Assembly: GCA_949358305.1 (NCBI GenBank)
Contig: OX442323.1
Span: 5,890,001 to 5,954,000, forward strand
Reading direction: 5' to 3'
DNA from: Strigamia acuminata
Taxonomy: Eukaryota; Arthropoda; Chilopoda; Geophilomorpha; Linotaeniidae
DNA: 64,000 nt
Each line of letters begins with the position of its first letter. The first letter of the stretch is position 1. A program made the position numbers and the translations under genes. A model generated the notes under the pieces. It had not been told where the DNA came from. It ran no database searches and worked only from the letters and a program-made list of their open reading frames with translations. Positions 40,301-52,073 of this stretch are shown here, in pieces.

Positions 40301-43300
40301 CATGTTGGAATTAAAGTTGAACAAAAAAAATAAACATTAGATGCATTCAATCTTAAATTGTGAAAAACCGATTATAAAAACTTGATTATAGAATCGGCTT
40401 TTAACTTTGGAAAATCGGGAGAATCGAGAGAATCGGCTTTTCAGTTTGAACGCGCCTAAACGTGTTTTAATTAATTTTTGTATCGCTAAATAGTTAAAAA
40501 TTTGAATTAGTTACGGAGTAATTACATTTTCAAAATCATCAGGTTTTTCTGGTTCTAGCTGCATTTGTAGAATCAAGTTTTCCGCTTTACGATAATGTTT
40601 CGGTTGTGCTGAAATCTTATTTTTTTAGTTTGAATATTTAATTACCGTATGTTGAGCATTATTTAATTACATGTTTTCATGATTATCAGGTCGTAAAAGG
40701 AATGAAGTGTCTTTGAGTTATGTTGATGAGTCACTTGATTAACAATGCGTGGAATGTGTTTATAAACATTTGATGAGTTTTTTCGGGTAAAGGGTTGTTT
40801 CCCACGGTGTATGAATTAGAGCAAGCTATTTGGGTTATTAATATCCAGTGACTTCTGAACTTGTCTGATTACTCGGCTCAGCCTGAGGCATTCAAGTTCA
40901 AGGAAAGGCAAATTCAGGTTACAGGATTGAATCAAATTGACCTATTAAGGATCTATTTCTTACATTTCGCATTTCAATATATTTTCAATGTGTGAACCAT
41001 GAAGAAGCACAAATTTCGTGAACAAGGCTTGTATTCTGAAGTAGATATTCCAGAGAATGTTTATTCTGAAGTTGATGACACTGACATTCCAATACAAAAT
41101 TGTTAGAAATTTAAATGTTAAAAAAATTTTTATTTTTATTTAAAATTGATAGAATTTTGTTTATATTGTGATTTACAGACAGTGACTGGACCTGGAAAGA
41201 GCAAGTGGAAATGGTCAAATACACTAAAGTGATTTTTGAAATTAATTGAGACGCTAAATGAGTGTAATTTATGTTAATGTGGGGGAATTATTGTCTTTCA
41301 GTCTCCAATTCAAGCTTCTCTCTTGAAACTAGACAGTTCTGAATTAAACAAATTAGCTTTGGAATGTTTTATATGTGAGTATTTAACAGTTTTAATTACT
41401 GGTCATATTTTTAATCTTCTACTTTATTACATTCACAGCAATTATGCAGTACATGGGAGATTATCCCCAGAGTAAAAACAAGACTGAAGTTGAATGCGTT
41501 TATGGAATTCTTATGGTAATTTTTAAACTTCCAAAAACTTTTTAAAAAAAATATATTTATACATAATTTAGAATTGCCATCATCATCCTCATCTTCGTGA
41601 CGAAGTGTACTGTCAGATCATGAAACAAACGACAAATAATAAAAGCCCAAAAACAGACAGTTGTCAAAAGGGATGGCGCCTTTTTTCTATAATTGCCGCT
41701 TACTTTGACTGCTCCGATCTCTTGAAACCGTATCTGTTTAAATATCTGGAGACTGCGGCCTACGACAAAAGAAGAGCTTATCACGGCACAGCTATGGTCT
41801 GCCTGCAAAATCTGCGCAAAACATTTAAATATGGTGGCAGGAAAAATGTACCTAGCATTGAAGAGATCACAGCAATAACAGTAAGAAGAATTAAATTTTT
41901 CTGTTCAATGTTCTTCGAGCAATAAAAATTAAATCCTTTCTTCTCCTGAATCAGGCTGGACGTAATTCTAAAAGGCAAATCTACAGGTTGCCCGGCGGAA
42001 CGGAAAGGGTCATTAACACGAAATCTACAAGCGTAAGTTGCCATTAGATTTATTTATTTATTTATTTATTTATTAATCGTTAACACTCAAAGGAATAATA
42101 GAAAAGATGTTACAAAAAGGTATTTCTTATTTTAAAATGTGTTTTAGGTTGTCGCTGACATAATTGAAGAGATTTGCTCGCATTTGAATATCAGAAGTCA
42201 GCAGGAAATGGAAGAGTTTTCCTTGTATTGCATAGTGGAGGGTGACACTTTCACTATGCCGTTAGCTCGCGAAGAGTATATTCTTGACGTGACGACAGAG
42301 TTGCACAAGAATCAACAGGTGTTTTATCTCATCTTTTGCCGCAGCGTGTGGTACTGTCCGCTTCGATTGGATAGCGAGCTGTACATTGAAGTTGTATTTA
42401 ATCAAATTGCACCCGATTACTTGGAAGGAATGTTACTTGTAACTCCGGGTGAAACAATTCCTACTGAGATAGTGGTATGTTCTGAGAATTCAATATTCTA
42501 TGGGAACTTTTTTATTATGTAAATGTTGGTTTTAGTATGACATATCCAAAGTGGCAGCATTATTACACCGTGCAGCTAAGATGGTAACAGTGCCAAATAT
42601 CAAGGAAATTAAATATCTCCTTCCAAAGCCAGCTCTGAATGTACGCGACATTAAACCACCTCAGTGGGTTAATATGGTACAGAGCAGTTGGCGAGATGTG
42701 GAGATGTATGAACCATCCGAAGCTAAAGCACTTTTACTAGGTAAACTGCAAAAACCAAAGATAAATTTTAAGATTTAATTATTGTTAATCAATTCTTTTT
42801 AGAAATTCTTCAAAAGTGGCCATTATTTGGATCAGGCTTCTTTGCAGTAAAGGTAACATAAATAATTCTGACTAAAATTGTTGTGAAAGAATAACTTGAT
42901 TTAAAAAAGGATTTTTTTTATTAATAGAAACTTGTGGATAATAGAGAAAAGATTGACTTTGTAATGGCCCTTAATAGAAATGGTGTTCATTTCTTAGACG
43001 TCAACACTCATGTAAGTGATTAATGCTTCATCTGGTTAATAGACCTTTGGAAAAATGAGGTCAGGTGATACGATCATGTGATTGTAAGAACAGTTGCCAC
43101 CCCCCCTGTGAGAAAAACTATTGCAAAATAAAATTATAACATTGCTAATTTATGGTTTTCTGATTGTGGGCGGAGTCAAACTGCATTATGTCATAATTTT
43201 CCAATGGTCTTTGGTCCGTTCTACGGAGTTAGTTGTCCACGCCCCGATTATACGGCATCTTGGCAATAAATGTTGTTAACTTGAGGCTTTTCCGATTAAT

Positions 43301-43681
43301 AGTCTGGTTACCATCTAAACTATAGAATTTTCGCTTGCCACTTTTGTATTGGTAATGAGCAATTTTTAATTTTTTAAAATTTATCTTTAGGAAACGATTT
43401 ATCACTATCCTTTCTCCGAAGTAATCTCCACACGAAAAGTTAAAGCCGAGGACGGTACATTGTTCTTGGACATGAAAGTTGGCAATTTAATGGTGCAAAA
43501 GATCAGCAGAATCCAAACAGAACAGGTAAAAGATGAAAACTTCCCGGTGGAATTTATTCACCACATAAAATGACATTTATTTTAGGCCCACCAAATCTCC
43601 AGACTTATAAAACAATACATAATGATCGAGCAACGAAACCGGGGCATTACACAGGGCGAATCAAGCAGGGAAAGCCGGTAA
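25369..43681 (+). CDS. MYO15: Unconventional myosin XV (motor, IQ, MyTH4-FERM, SH3, MyTH4-FERM)
   Basis: This is a complete, many-exon class XV myosin (Drosophila counterpart: Sisyphus). The start exon 25369-25386 encodes MEEFQK and joins [20 protein letters not shown] at 28372. The motor has P-loop GESGAGKT (about 30080), switch [10 protein letters not shown], switch II DIFGFE, the relay segment [17 protein letters not shown] and actin-site FVRCIKPN. Three IQ motifs follow (about 32570-32790). MyTH4-1 (about 33070-33740) leads into a partial FERM-like segment, then a long disordered Pro/Ser-rich region (34560-38000, polyproline near 36570, 36790 and 37590). An SH3 domain ([20 protein letters not shown], about 38810-39180), MyTH4-2 (41330-41890) and a C-terminal FERM (41955-43520) complete it. 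The C-terminus is [11 protein letters not shown] at TAA 43679-43681. Class XV myosins carry cargo to the tips of actin protrusions. Two pieces of this gene are duplicated at 53537-53708 and 58751-59647. Confidence 0.95.
26413..26497. other. 85-bp near-perfect palindrome (hairpin) in myosin XV intron 1
   Basis: Two 37-nt arms (26413-26449 and 26461-26497) are reverse complements with only three mismatches, separated by an 11-nt loop. Each arm begins atgtacaatcccgg when read 5'->3' from its outer end. Transcribed RNA would fold into one long stem. The size fits either a precursor microRNA or a tiny palindromic transposon remnant. No clear target-site duplication is visible. Which one it is cannot be decided here. 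Confidence 0.85.
28504..28977. mobile_element. Non-autonomous TIR element with TA target site (mariner/pogo-like MITE)
   Basis: The 474-bp element starts cagtcgagcttcagtgtaacga, and its other end read inward is cagtcgaacctctttataacg. It is flanked by TA on both sides (28502-28503 and 28978-28979). Terminal inverted repeats and a TA duplication are the pattern of Tc1/mariner-pogo elements. There is no transposase frame. The 3' half contains two near copies of an 80-bp direct repeat (tattatcacaaggaaagtgc at about 28804 and 28868, and aagtattcgttataac twice). It sits in the intron after exon 28372-28482 of the myosin gene. Confidence 0.8.
29698..29895 (+). repeat. About 21-bp minisatellite in a myosin XV intron
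   Basis: Roughly nine copies of a unit with core ttttattagattttataaga are found. The copies vary at the attag/atcag/atgag positions. The array is in the intron between the exons ending LGTLPP (29691) and beginning HLFAIGSS (29935). The apparent 65-residue frame of the IFIRFYK type is an artefact of the 21-bp period. Confidence 0.85.
43041..43210. mobile_element. Possible MITE with imperfect terminal inverted repeats
   Basis: The left end agacctttggaaaaatgagg and the reversed right end agaccattggaaaattatga are similar over about 20 bp, spanning 170 bp of a myosin XV intron. No target-site duplication is convincing. The inside has no coding capacity. The similarity could be chance or a decayed element. 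Confidence 0.35.
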
Positions 43682-44197
43682 TACAAAAAAAAAGCATCAC
43701 ATTTTTGTATTATCAACTCAACATATTAGACAGTATTTTAATTATTTTGCTCACCTCATAAAAAAATAAATGTTGTAATTAAATTTAAATTTAAACGCTA
43801 GGACTGCTCAAAAACAGAGATATCAAGATGTATATCAACTAGATTGTATTTGAATAAGGTTCACAATATTGTTGTTTAATTTTTCTATGTAGAATTATTT
43901 ATTTTGTACTGTACTATTTTGGTATTTGGTAATGACAATTACGACGAACTAAACATTCCTTACCGCTTACACGTATATGGTAACAACGTAACATGGATTT
44001 ACGTTAATTTCTTTTAAAGGAAAACGACAGGTTGGTTTAGTATTGTATAGATGTATTAACTGTTGTTTTTCAACAAGGCTTTGTACATGAAAAGATATGG
44101 TGTAAGTTTTAATTTTTATTAAATAACTTTTCAATTAATGACTACATGAGACTTGGGAATAATGTGAGAAACAAAGAATTAGAAAAAATGTACGCTC
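43682..44197. other. Convergent intergenic region myosin XV / ALG1
   Basis: This 516-bp AT-rich stretch holds the myosin 3'UTR (aaaaaataaatg near 43762) and the ALG1 3'UTR. No other gene or repeat is seen. Confidence 0.5.
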
Positions 44198-46636
44198 TTA
44201 AGTATCGGTCACGAAAACCGGTCTAACTTGCTCGTCCCACTTAGATTGCCACCGGTCGTTTTGGAATTCCTTTAAACTGTGTCTAAAATGGTCCAAATCA
44301 GGACATTTTGGGAATGATTTGAACAGACCCTTTCAAACAAAACAATGGCTATAAAACACAATTTCAGATTGGCGGAGTTTAATTTACCTGTAACTGTTGG
44401 TTTAACTCTTCTTTATCGTTGAATACGTAACCGTTTACGCCATGGTCGACCAGTTCGCCGATACTGTATTGTAACAAAAAGAAATTGTCAATTGATTTGT
44501 GTAATACGGTATTACCCCGTATTGCCGGTATAACTCGAATTTAACCAGACTGCCGGTAAATCCTGTTTTTACCGGCATGTAGTTATAAATGAGAATTAAA
44601 CCAAAACAAGCTTATAAAGCGTTTTTAGATGTCCGAAATGTAGGAAATTGGTCTAAATTTCTATAAATTTACAGAAATATTAATCAAATATCAAGAAAAA
44701 TCACATTTCTGGCCCAAATTCCAACATAATTATTCACGCAGGCTCTTTTAATTAGAAAATAAAAAGCCAGCTTTTTCACTTATACCGGCTTTAACACTTT
44801 ATGACTGAAACTACTAAAATTTTGTGATCACAAGTACAGCGGCATACGGCTTAAAGCGGGGTAATGAGGTAATTGTAAGGTGAAGTATGTACCAATTAAA
44901 ATTCAACGCCAGCACCGGTAAGCCGCATCCAAACATATCGACCACTTTCATAGGTAAATCCAGCCCGCTCGAAGATGTGTGAAGCGACACTCCTAGGTCG
45001 GCAGAAGCCAGCAGCGTTGGATAATCTTCAGCAGAAAGCCAAGGTAGGCACACTTTAACATGTTGGAATTTCATGACACTGACTGTTTTGGCGTAATGCT
45101 CCTTCAATGGACCTTTTCCTATTGAGAAGTTAATCAGTTTTTACAACACACCGATGAATGCAAGAATTTCAACTCAAATTACCAGTAATGACACAAATTA
45201 CGTTTGGCAATTTTGCTCGGTGTTCTTTAATGGAATTATCATACACTAAATAAGAATAATGATTGATGTTAAGAGAGTATTTATAATGTGGGTATTTTTT
45301 GTTTGAATTACTTTCGAGAGCTGAAAAGAATAAAGAAATGTCTTCGTCCTCCGTCCAACTGGTACTGCTGATCAGGAGAATCGGTCGGTTTGGCTTCAGC
45401 GAGATAGTCCCATCTGCACTTTGTTCCGTAAATGCGGATGAATTTTCACATCTAAGAATAATTTAAGTTCGGAATAAACCAGAATGATGTTCCAAATCGT
45501 GAAATTGTGAAAAATATTGTCCCGGTTCGTGATAATTTTCTTCCGCTTTGTATTATTTACACACTAATTTAACTTACGTACTTTTCCACCGAAATAAATC
45601 AACTTTAGGCACAAAAATTAAAAAAAAAATGATTTGTGCACAATTTTTTCTTGTGATTTCGTTAATTGTACGAATTATTCTTTTAAATTTTAATGTGGCA
45701 TTCCGGTTGGTGAAATTTTCAATTTCGAGCTCTGGTTTTTGTGTGTAAAATTTCTATTTCGCTTCAACTTACTCGCCGGAGAAACATCGATATTCCCGAG
45801 AAAGTTTGACTAATAATTCGTGTTTCGAGCGGAGATCGATCGGTTTGAAATGCAACGGCGCTCTGTCCGGGAAATGTATCGCCCTGCAATCAACGTTATT
45901 ATCATTTCCACAAACGTAAAATCAAAACGTTAAACCTACTTAATACTGTGATTAATCTTTAAATCCTCCTGCAATGCCTTGGATACGCACAAATGCGAAT
46001 CTCCCTTCTTTCCAAAATACATCTCGCACCATTTATAAAACCTAACAACAACATGATCATTACCTAACCCTAAACTGAGAATACTGTGACCATAATTGTG
46101 CCAATCAACAACGATTTGGCACGAACGAATTGTACTATAAAAACACAAAATCGCCATTGCAGGGACGGCAGGCGGATTCTAAAAAATACAAAAAAATACA
46201 AAAATATGACGAAACAACAAGAAAAATACACACCAGGTGTGCAAAACTATGAAAACAAATTACTATCCCACCTGAATGAGTATTAAATTCGGTTTCTGGA
46301 CGACCGTGAGTGCAAATAAAAGAGCACAGGCTTGCCACATCACTTTAAGGCCGTACGCCATCAACCGAGGAACATCTACCGCGATAATTCAATAATTAAA
46401 TACAATTGATTTATTTAGAAAATTGTTTGTGTACATTCGGTGAATAACGGAACGTCCTCCATGTAATGAAAATTAATTTTGTTGTCGTCCAGTAATTCTT
46501 GACGTGGTTGGCTTTCAGCGTAGCCGATTATATCGACGATAAATCCGTGCTTTGACAACGACATTGCGTGGTTTTGCATCCGCGGACTGCGCCCAACGTC
46601 GCCGACTACGACGATGCAAACTCGTTTTGTTGACAT
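44198..46636 (-). CDS. ALG1: Chitobiosyldiphosphodolichol beta-mannosyltransferase
   Basis: On the minus strand, the start ATG 46636 gives [20 protein letters not shown]. The protein continues with [74 protein letters not shown], the donor-binding region [20 protein letters not shown], and [15 protein letters not shown] with [20 protein letters not shown]. The last exon gives [20 protein letters not shown] and ends VRPVFVTDT at the stop 44198-44200. ALG1 adds the first mannose to GlcNAc2-PP-dolichol on the cytosolic ER face. It is a GT-B fold (GT33) enzyme with an N-terminal membrane anchor; here the early hydrophobic stretch CVIVVVG-type is short. A small hairpin lies in one intron (44551-44577). 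Confidence 0.93.
44551..44577. other. Perfect 10-bp stem hairpin in an ALG1 intron
   Basis: tgccggtaaa and tttaccggca are exact reverse complements separated by 7 nt. The word gccggta also occurs just upstream (44523) and ataccggc downstream (44780), so the intron may hold an old element rich in this word. No protein frame is associated. Confidence 0.6.
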
Positions 46637-47619
46637 TGCTGTGGCAGGTGTGGATCTAAATTGATGGAAAAATTCAATTTAGAATCAAATGCGTTGTTTT
46701 TAGGGATGAATTTTATACTTTACATATTCAGACGAGATTTATTTGACGTTTGCGGTATTTATATATCATTAGATGACATCATATGGCGAGAAATATGCAT
46801 TTATTAGCCGATTTCTGCCTGGCGAACTCACACGTGTACAACGACACATTCGCCAGCATCACTTTCAATCAAGACCCAGACAAATACGATCGATAAGTGT
46901 TGGCGTTAAAACCCGGAGTTAGACACAAAATTGAAGGAATTTTATTATGTATTCAGCACGATGCAGTCTTAGAAGAAACAATTTTTCTCAAAAGTCATAA
47001 ATAAAGCACTTAAATGCAAAAATATTAATTTTATTTGTCATTTTAAAAAACATTCATTTTGTGTTTGTTCTTCTAGAGCACAGATTAGAAGGGCAACATA
47101 ATGTCATTTTGAGCCAAATTCTCATACAGATTGGCTGAAATTTGGTCAGGTCGTCCAACTCAACCATCTTTTTTATTTATTTGTAATCAGAGTGAATGTG
47201 AAACAACAGGTGGCCTCGAATCTACGATCGAAGTCACTTCAAGGATATCGTAGAACCCCATACAGGTTTTGAGGTTTCCGTACATGGCCTCACACCGTGT
47301 TTCCATAGGAACCCAGGTTTACATTTTATTTCCTACAGTTAATAAATCTAAAGAAAAAAATTTTTCTATTTTATTTAAAATATTTAAAATATTTTGCCGT
47401 ATATATTTCTAAAATCTTTTAGGTCTAAAAAAATAATTAATGCTTATGCGGGATCACTATGACCGCGAGGTTTGGAAGAATTAGCGCGGGTTTTCTTCCC
47501 CCATCACGTTAGGTAACATATCGAAATCATTGAACCTTTCCCTCATTTTAACCTAATTTTTAACTAGCAACCAACACGACTAAACAATTCCTTACAGTGT
47601 TTCACAAACATCGATCGCC
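46637..47619. other. Divergent intergenic region ALG1 / POLD2
   Basis: This 983-bp gap lies between divergent start codons. It contains a 37-codon ATG frame at 46783-46896 with unusually protein-like composition. The rest is AT-rich sequence with no clear core promoter. A GC-richer segment around 47455-47510 precedes the POLD2 start and may be its promoter. Confidence 0.45.
46783..46896 (+). CDS. Unrecognised 37-aa ORF between ALG1 and POLD2
   Basis: ATG 46783 opens MARNMHLLADFCLANSHVYN and continues DTFASITFNQDPDKYDR to TAA 46894-46896. Its amino-acid mix and GC content are more coding-like than the surrounding DNA. It has no obvious splice partner. It could be a relic exon of a lost gene or an upstream ORF. 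I do not recognise the family. Confidence 0.25.
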   Translation: MARNMHLLADFCLANSHVYNDTFASITFNQDPDKYDR

Positions 47620-50600
47620 ATGGAAGTGGACGAGGAACCAATATGTCGGAAGCACGGCTTCAAGTACGAAAACTGCAGCTCGCGATTTATTCTAAAGAAA
47701 CGACGGTTTGCCCAACAATATTCGCAGTCGTATTTCGTGCGATTAATTCAAATGCGACCTCTCGTCGTTGCCAGAGCGCAGCAAAAGTGGGGTAAGTGTA
47801 AACTCCCGCCCGATTACCGCAAACATATGGAAGAAACGACGCGATTCAAATCCGAGTCGATCCACGTCCGTTTACGCGCCAAAATGATCTAAATCGATGT
47901 ATTTTGTTTCTTTAGGACCCGATGTGCCAGTGAAAAAGCTGTCGGAATTATCGGCGGGTGAACGATGCGTTGTAACGGGCACGGTGTTCAAGATAATGCA
48001 ATTAAAACCGAGCATTTTGAAAGAAATAAGCGCAGAAGTAATTATTTGAGTGTTTAAATCGTTGAATGAATGGAATTATATAGTTTTTAAAAAAATGTTT
48101 TTTAGCATCATCTTATTCCACAACCGCCTCACACGAAATACGTGCACGATGAAGATCAACTTACGTTGGAAGATGAGCTGCAGAGAATTCCGTTGGTTGG
48201 TGATTTTGATGTCCATTCGATCGTCACGGGTGTGTATTTAGTATTTTTATTTTTGTTGCACAATTTTAAACAATACTAAATTTTATTTTCATAGTTTTAT
48301 AGGTTTTATTTTTTTTTTACATAATTTTTTAGGTTTATACCATTTTTTTACATAACTTTGTACATTTTTAACATTGTTTACATAAATGCATTTCTAACAT
48401 TGTATACATAAATGCATTTCTTACATTGTTTACATAAATACATTTCTAACATTGTTTACATAAATACATTTCTAACATTGTTTACATAAATACATTTCTA
48501 ACATTGTTTACATAAATACATTTCTAACATTGTTTACATAAATACATTTCTAACATTGTTTACATAATTTTATACATGTCTAACAGTTTTTTACATAATT
48601 TTATAGGTTTATAACATTTTTTTACACAATTTTTTAGGTTTATAACATTGTTCTACATAACTTTGTACATTTTTAACATTGTTTACATAAATGCATTTCT
48701 AACATTGTTTACATAAATACATTTCTAACATTGTTTACATAAATACATTTCTAACATTGTTTACATAAATTTATGGGTTTCTAACATTGTTTACATAAAT
48801 TTATGGGTTTCTAACATTGTTTACATAAATTTATGGGTTTCTAACATTGTTTACATAAATTTATGGGTTTCTAACATTGTTTACATAATTTTATACATTT
48901 CTAACAGTTTTTTACATAATTTTATAGGTTTATAACATTTTTATACATAATTTTATAGGTTTATAACATTTTTATACATAATTTTATACGTTACTAAATT
49001 TTTTTTTACATAATTTTATAACATTTCCATCTTTTTTCATTTTATTTTAGGAATCATAATTGCAGTTCTCGGGAAGGCGGACGAAGATGGAAAATTTCTT
49101 GTGGAAGATTATTGTTTTGCCTGTTTACCCAAACAGGACCCTCTGCCTGAAATAAATGATGACATGTATAGACTATTTATACCGTTGATTATTTGTATTT
49201 TTAATTTTATCTATTTTTTAAAATGCATTTAGATTCATTGCTTTGGTGTCCGGCCTCAATTTTGGTTCGTCGGCCGATTGTTTGTTTCCAATGCAATTGC
49301 TAGCTGACTTTGTCGGCGGCGATCTGGGCGACAGCACAAACGTGGAAAGCGCATCCGGAATAATTCGATTAATAATCGTCGGTAATTCAATCAACCAGAC
49401 CACGAGGGACAAATCACTCACGTCTCAAGTATTTCCCTCAAATTTGAAAATCAAATTTATTAATTTTTACATTTTTCTAATTTTCCAGGCTAAATACTTG
49501 ACGAAAAACGCCCAAGCCGGGAGTGTAAACGCCGTGAAAAGCCTCGACGATTATCTCCAACAATTATGCGTAAATAAATTATTTGAACTAATTAAATAAA
49601 TAATAAAAATGATCGATTTTTTAGTCTACGATCGAGGTGGACATCATGCCGGGCGAGAACGATCCGAGCAACTACATGTTACCGCAGCAACCGCTGCACT
49701 CTTGCATGTTCCCGAAAGCGCGAAGATACAAAAGTTTTCAGGCGGTGACGAATCCGTACGAGGCGACCATCGCAGATCGAAGGTTCGGAAGCGACGATTA
49801 AAAATCTCCGAAGCGAATTGAATTATTTTTTTCTTTTTAGATTTCTCGGTTCGTCGGGCCAAGCGACCGACAACATTCGGTCGTACACCAAACTGGAACA
49901 TTCCCTCGAACTAATGGAGAAAAGTTTAGAATGGGCTCATTTGGCGCCAACCGCTCCTGACACTTTAGGTAGAAAGCATTTTCCCCTTTAGCACGTTTTG
50001 ATAATGAACTGACCAATAAAAGCGCGCCAGTTTAAGCAAAAACAGTTAGTTGTGCGAGTGATAAAAAGCTTAAATTTTTATTTGTTATGACCCATGAAAA
50101 GTTTACGACGCTTCGGTATATCGAAGAGGGGTTTTGTAGTGAATTTTCATAAGCTTTTTGTGAAATGTGTTGCTAAATAACTATAAAGTTTAAACGTTGT
50201 GAATTATTCAGTCGTGTTGCATCCTTGACGGTTATGTTTTGCTGATAAAAAGCGAGTGGTGGATTGTGGAGTTCTCGAAATGGCTCACAATCTCGTAATT
50301 AAGAGGCGGGGAATTGCGTATAATTTGGGCGGAATGGGGATGAATTAGAAATTAAAATGAGGTTATTATTTTTCGTTTGTTTGTTTGTGTAAATGTTATT
50401 GATAATCGTCGTGATTGACACTGGAACTGAGCCGCTTAACCGCAAATCAATCGCGTAATGGAAGTGTTAAGCTCATTACGCATGAAATTGATTTCACGGA
50501 TTAAAAGTTCTTTGTCGAAATGCGATTGCATCAGCATTACATATCATATTACAAAAATGGAGGGCATCGATTCTGGTCAAAGCGGCTGGGCTGAAAAGTG

Positions 50601-51614
50601 CGAAAGCAGTTATAAGTTATATAACAGTTTCGGATGGTCGAATAAAGACGCAGAAATGTGTGTACGACACCTATTTTAAACGATGAAATGCTTTTGTCGC
50701 AAAATTTGTGATTTATATCACAAAATTGGTGATTTTTAACACAAAATTGGTGATTTTTAACACAAAATTGGTGATTTTTAACACAAAATTGGTGATTTTT
50801 AACACAAAATTTGTGATTTTTAACACAAAATTGGTGATTTTTAACACAAAATTGGTGATTTTTAACACAAAATTGGTGATTTTTAACACAAAATTGGTGA
50901 TTTTTAACACAAAATTGGTGATTTTTAACACAAAATTGGTGATTTTTAACACAAAATTGGTGATTTTTAACACAAAATTGGTGATTTTTAACACAAAATT
51001 GGTGATTTTTAACACAAAATTGGTGATTTTTAACACAAAATTGGTGATTTTTAACACAAAATTGGTGATGTTTACCACAAAATTAGTGATGTTTACCACA
51101 AAATTTGTGATTTTTAACACAAAATTTGTGATTTTTAACACAAAAATCGCCGATTTTATGGTGACTTTAGTGACTCCTGGCGCTTAATTCGACCCGGCGT
51201 TTATTGCGTGAATACAAGGTAACTTCTAGGCGCTTAATTGAGGACAGGCCTCTGTACGGACTAGGCCAGAATTCGGAGTTTTATGGTATTTACTAAAAGT
51301 TATTTCGGAATTGAAGTCTTTGGTCGTATAAAACATTTCTAACATTTATTTTTAAGGCTAATAATTTGACTTTTTGGATTTTTGCAGGTTGTTATCCGTA
51401 TTACGAAACTGATCCGTTCATTATCCAGTCATGTCCACACGTTTACTTTATTGGAAATCAAAAATCCTACTCCACAACTGTGTATCGAGGTAAGGAATTT
51501 TCTCCGCGCGAAAAATTATATTGCCATTATATTTGTTTAGTTCAATATAATTTTAAGCGTTTGGATTTTTCACGTTTATCTGTGCAGACGCAACTGTTTA
51601 AACAGCTGTTGTAG
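47620..51614 (+). CDS. POLD2: DNA polymerase delta subunit 2 (small B subunit)
   Basis: The start ATG 47620 gives [20 protein letters not shown]. The OB-fold region includes [20 protein letters not shown] and [20 protein letters not shown]. The inactive calcineurin-like phosphoesterase domain has [51 protein letters not shown] and the family signature [20 protein letters not shown] with MFPKARRY. The late exon gives [20 protein letters not shown], then [19 protein letters not shown]2 scaffolds the catalytic subunit of the replicative polymerase. The C-terminal end is unresolved: the usual VLLVTVP..S.TQT.CLVNLR segment is not found. Either the frame reads through a good donor (gtaagg at 51491) to a stop at 51612-51614, or a short exon is added. 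Two introns carry large minisatellites. Confidence 0.85.
48290..49030 (+). repeat. 25-26-bp minisatellite in a POLD2 intron
   Basis: About 740 bp of tandem units built on acattgtttacataaatac followed by atttctaac. Sub-blocks are variants with ttatgggtt and ttataggtt. The organisation looks like a larger duplicated block, since the sequence around 48340-48600 is repeated around 48640-48920. The array is intronic, between the exon ending DVHSIVT and the exon starting [14 protein letters not shown]. Confidence 0.9.
50701..51150 (+). repeat. 21-bp minisatellite in a POLD2 intron
   Basis: About 21 very homogeneous copies of a 21-bp unit with core aacacaaaattggtgatttt are found. Only edge copies vary (ttggtga/tttgtga/ttagtga). 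Homogeneity indicates recent amplification or gene conversion. Both strands are open in frame for 140-160 codons purely because of the period. The array lies in the 1.4-kb intron after PTAPDTLG. Confidence 0.95.
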
Positions 51615-51934
51615 ATGATGTCAAGTTTTTTTTATTTATTTATTTATTTATTTTTTAAATCTATGTATATAAAAAATGGAAACCTGTATTGGCATTTTAC
51701 AAGCGAATTTGGCTTTAAATATTTTATTTTATCGCTTCAGCGAGGTTTGATTGGAAGTTGGTATATTCCCCCCTCTTCTGATCGATTAAAATTTCATTTA
51801 TATTGTGTCGATTGTATTAATTTTATTTGGGCGGTGTAAACGAATCAAGGAAGAAAAAAAAAATTATTTTTATGAGATTATATTATTTGTACACTATTTT
51901 ACCTTATTTTTTACAAAAAAATCCGTGACTTTTA

Positions 51935-52050
51935 CACTAAATTTCTGAATACCAACACTGTTTTCCCTTATTTTTTACACTAAAAATCCCTGACTTTTAC
52001 ACTAAATTTCTGAATACCAACACTGTTTTCCCTTATTTTTACACTAAAAA
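51935..52050 (+). repeat. Tandem duplication with a unit of about 60-75 bp
   Basis: The sequence tttctgaataccaacactg followed by ttttcccttattttt and acactaaaaa occurs twice in succession with few differences. The copies lie just upstream of the TTAGG tract. Confidence 0.75.
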
Positions 52051-52073
52051 ATTCATACACATCAAGAACTGGT

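Noticed and set aside
50701-51150. CRISPR-like regularly repeated array
   Set aside because: Units are directly contiguous with no variable spacers, and the genome is eukaryotic. It is a minisatellite.
50708-51187. 159-codon plus-strand and 142-codon minus-strand frames
   Set aside because: Both are produced by a 21-bp period with no stop in that phase. They lie inside a POLD2 intron.
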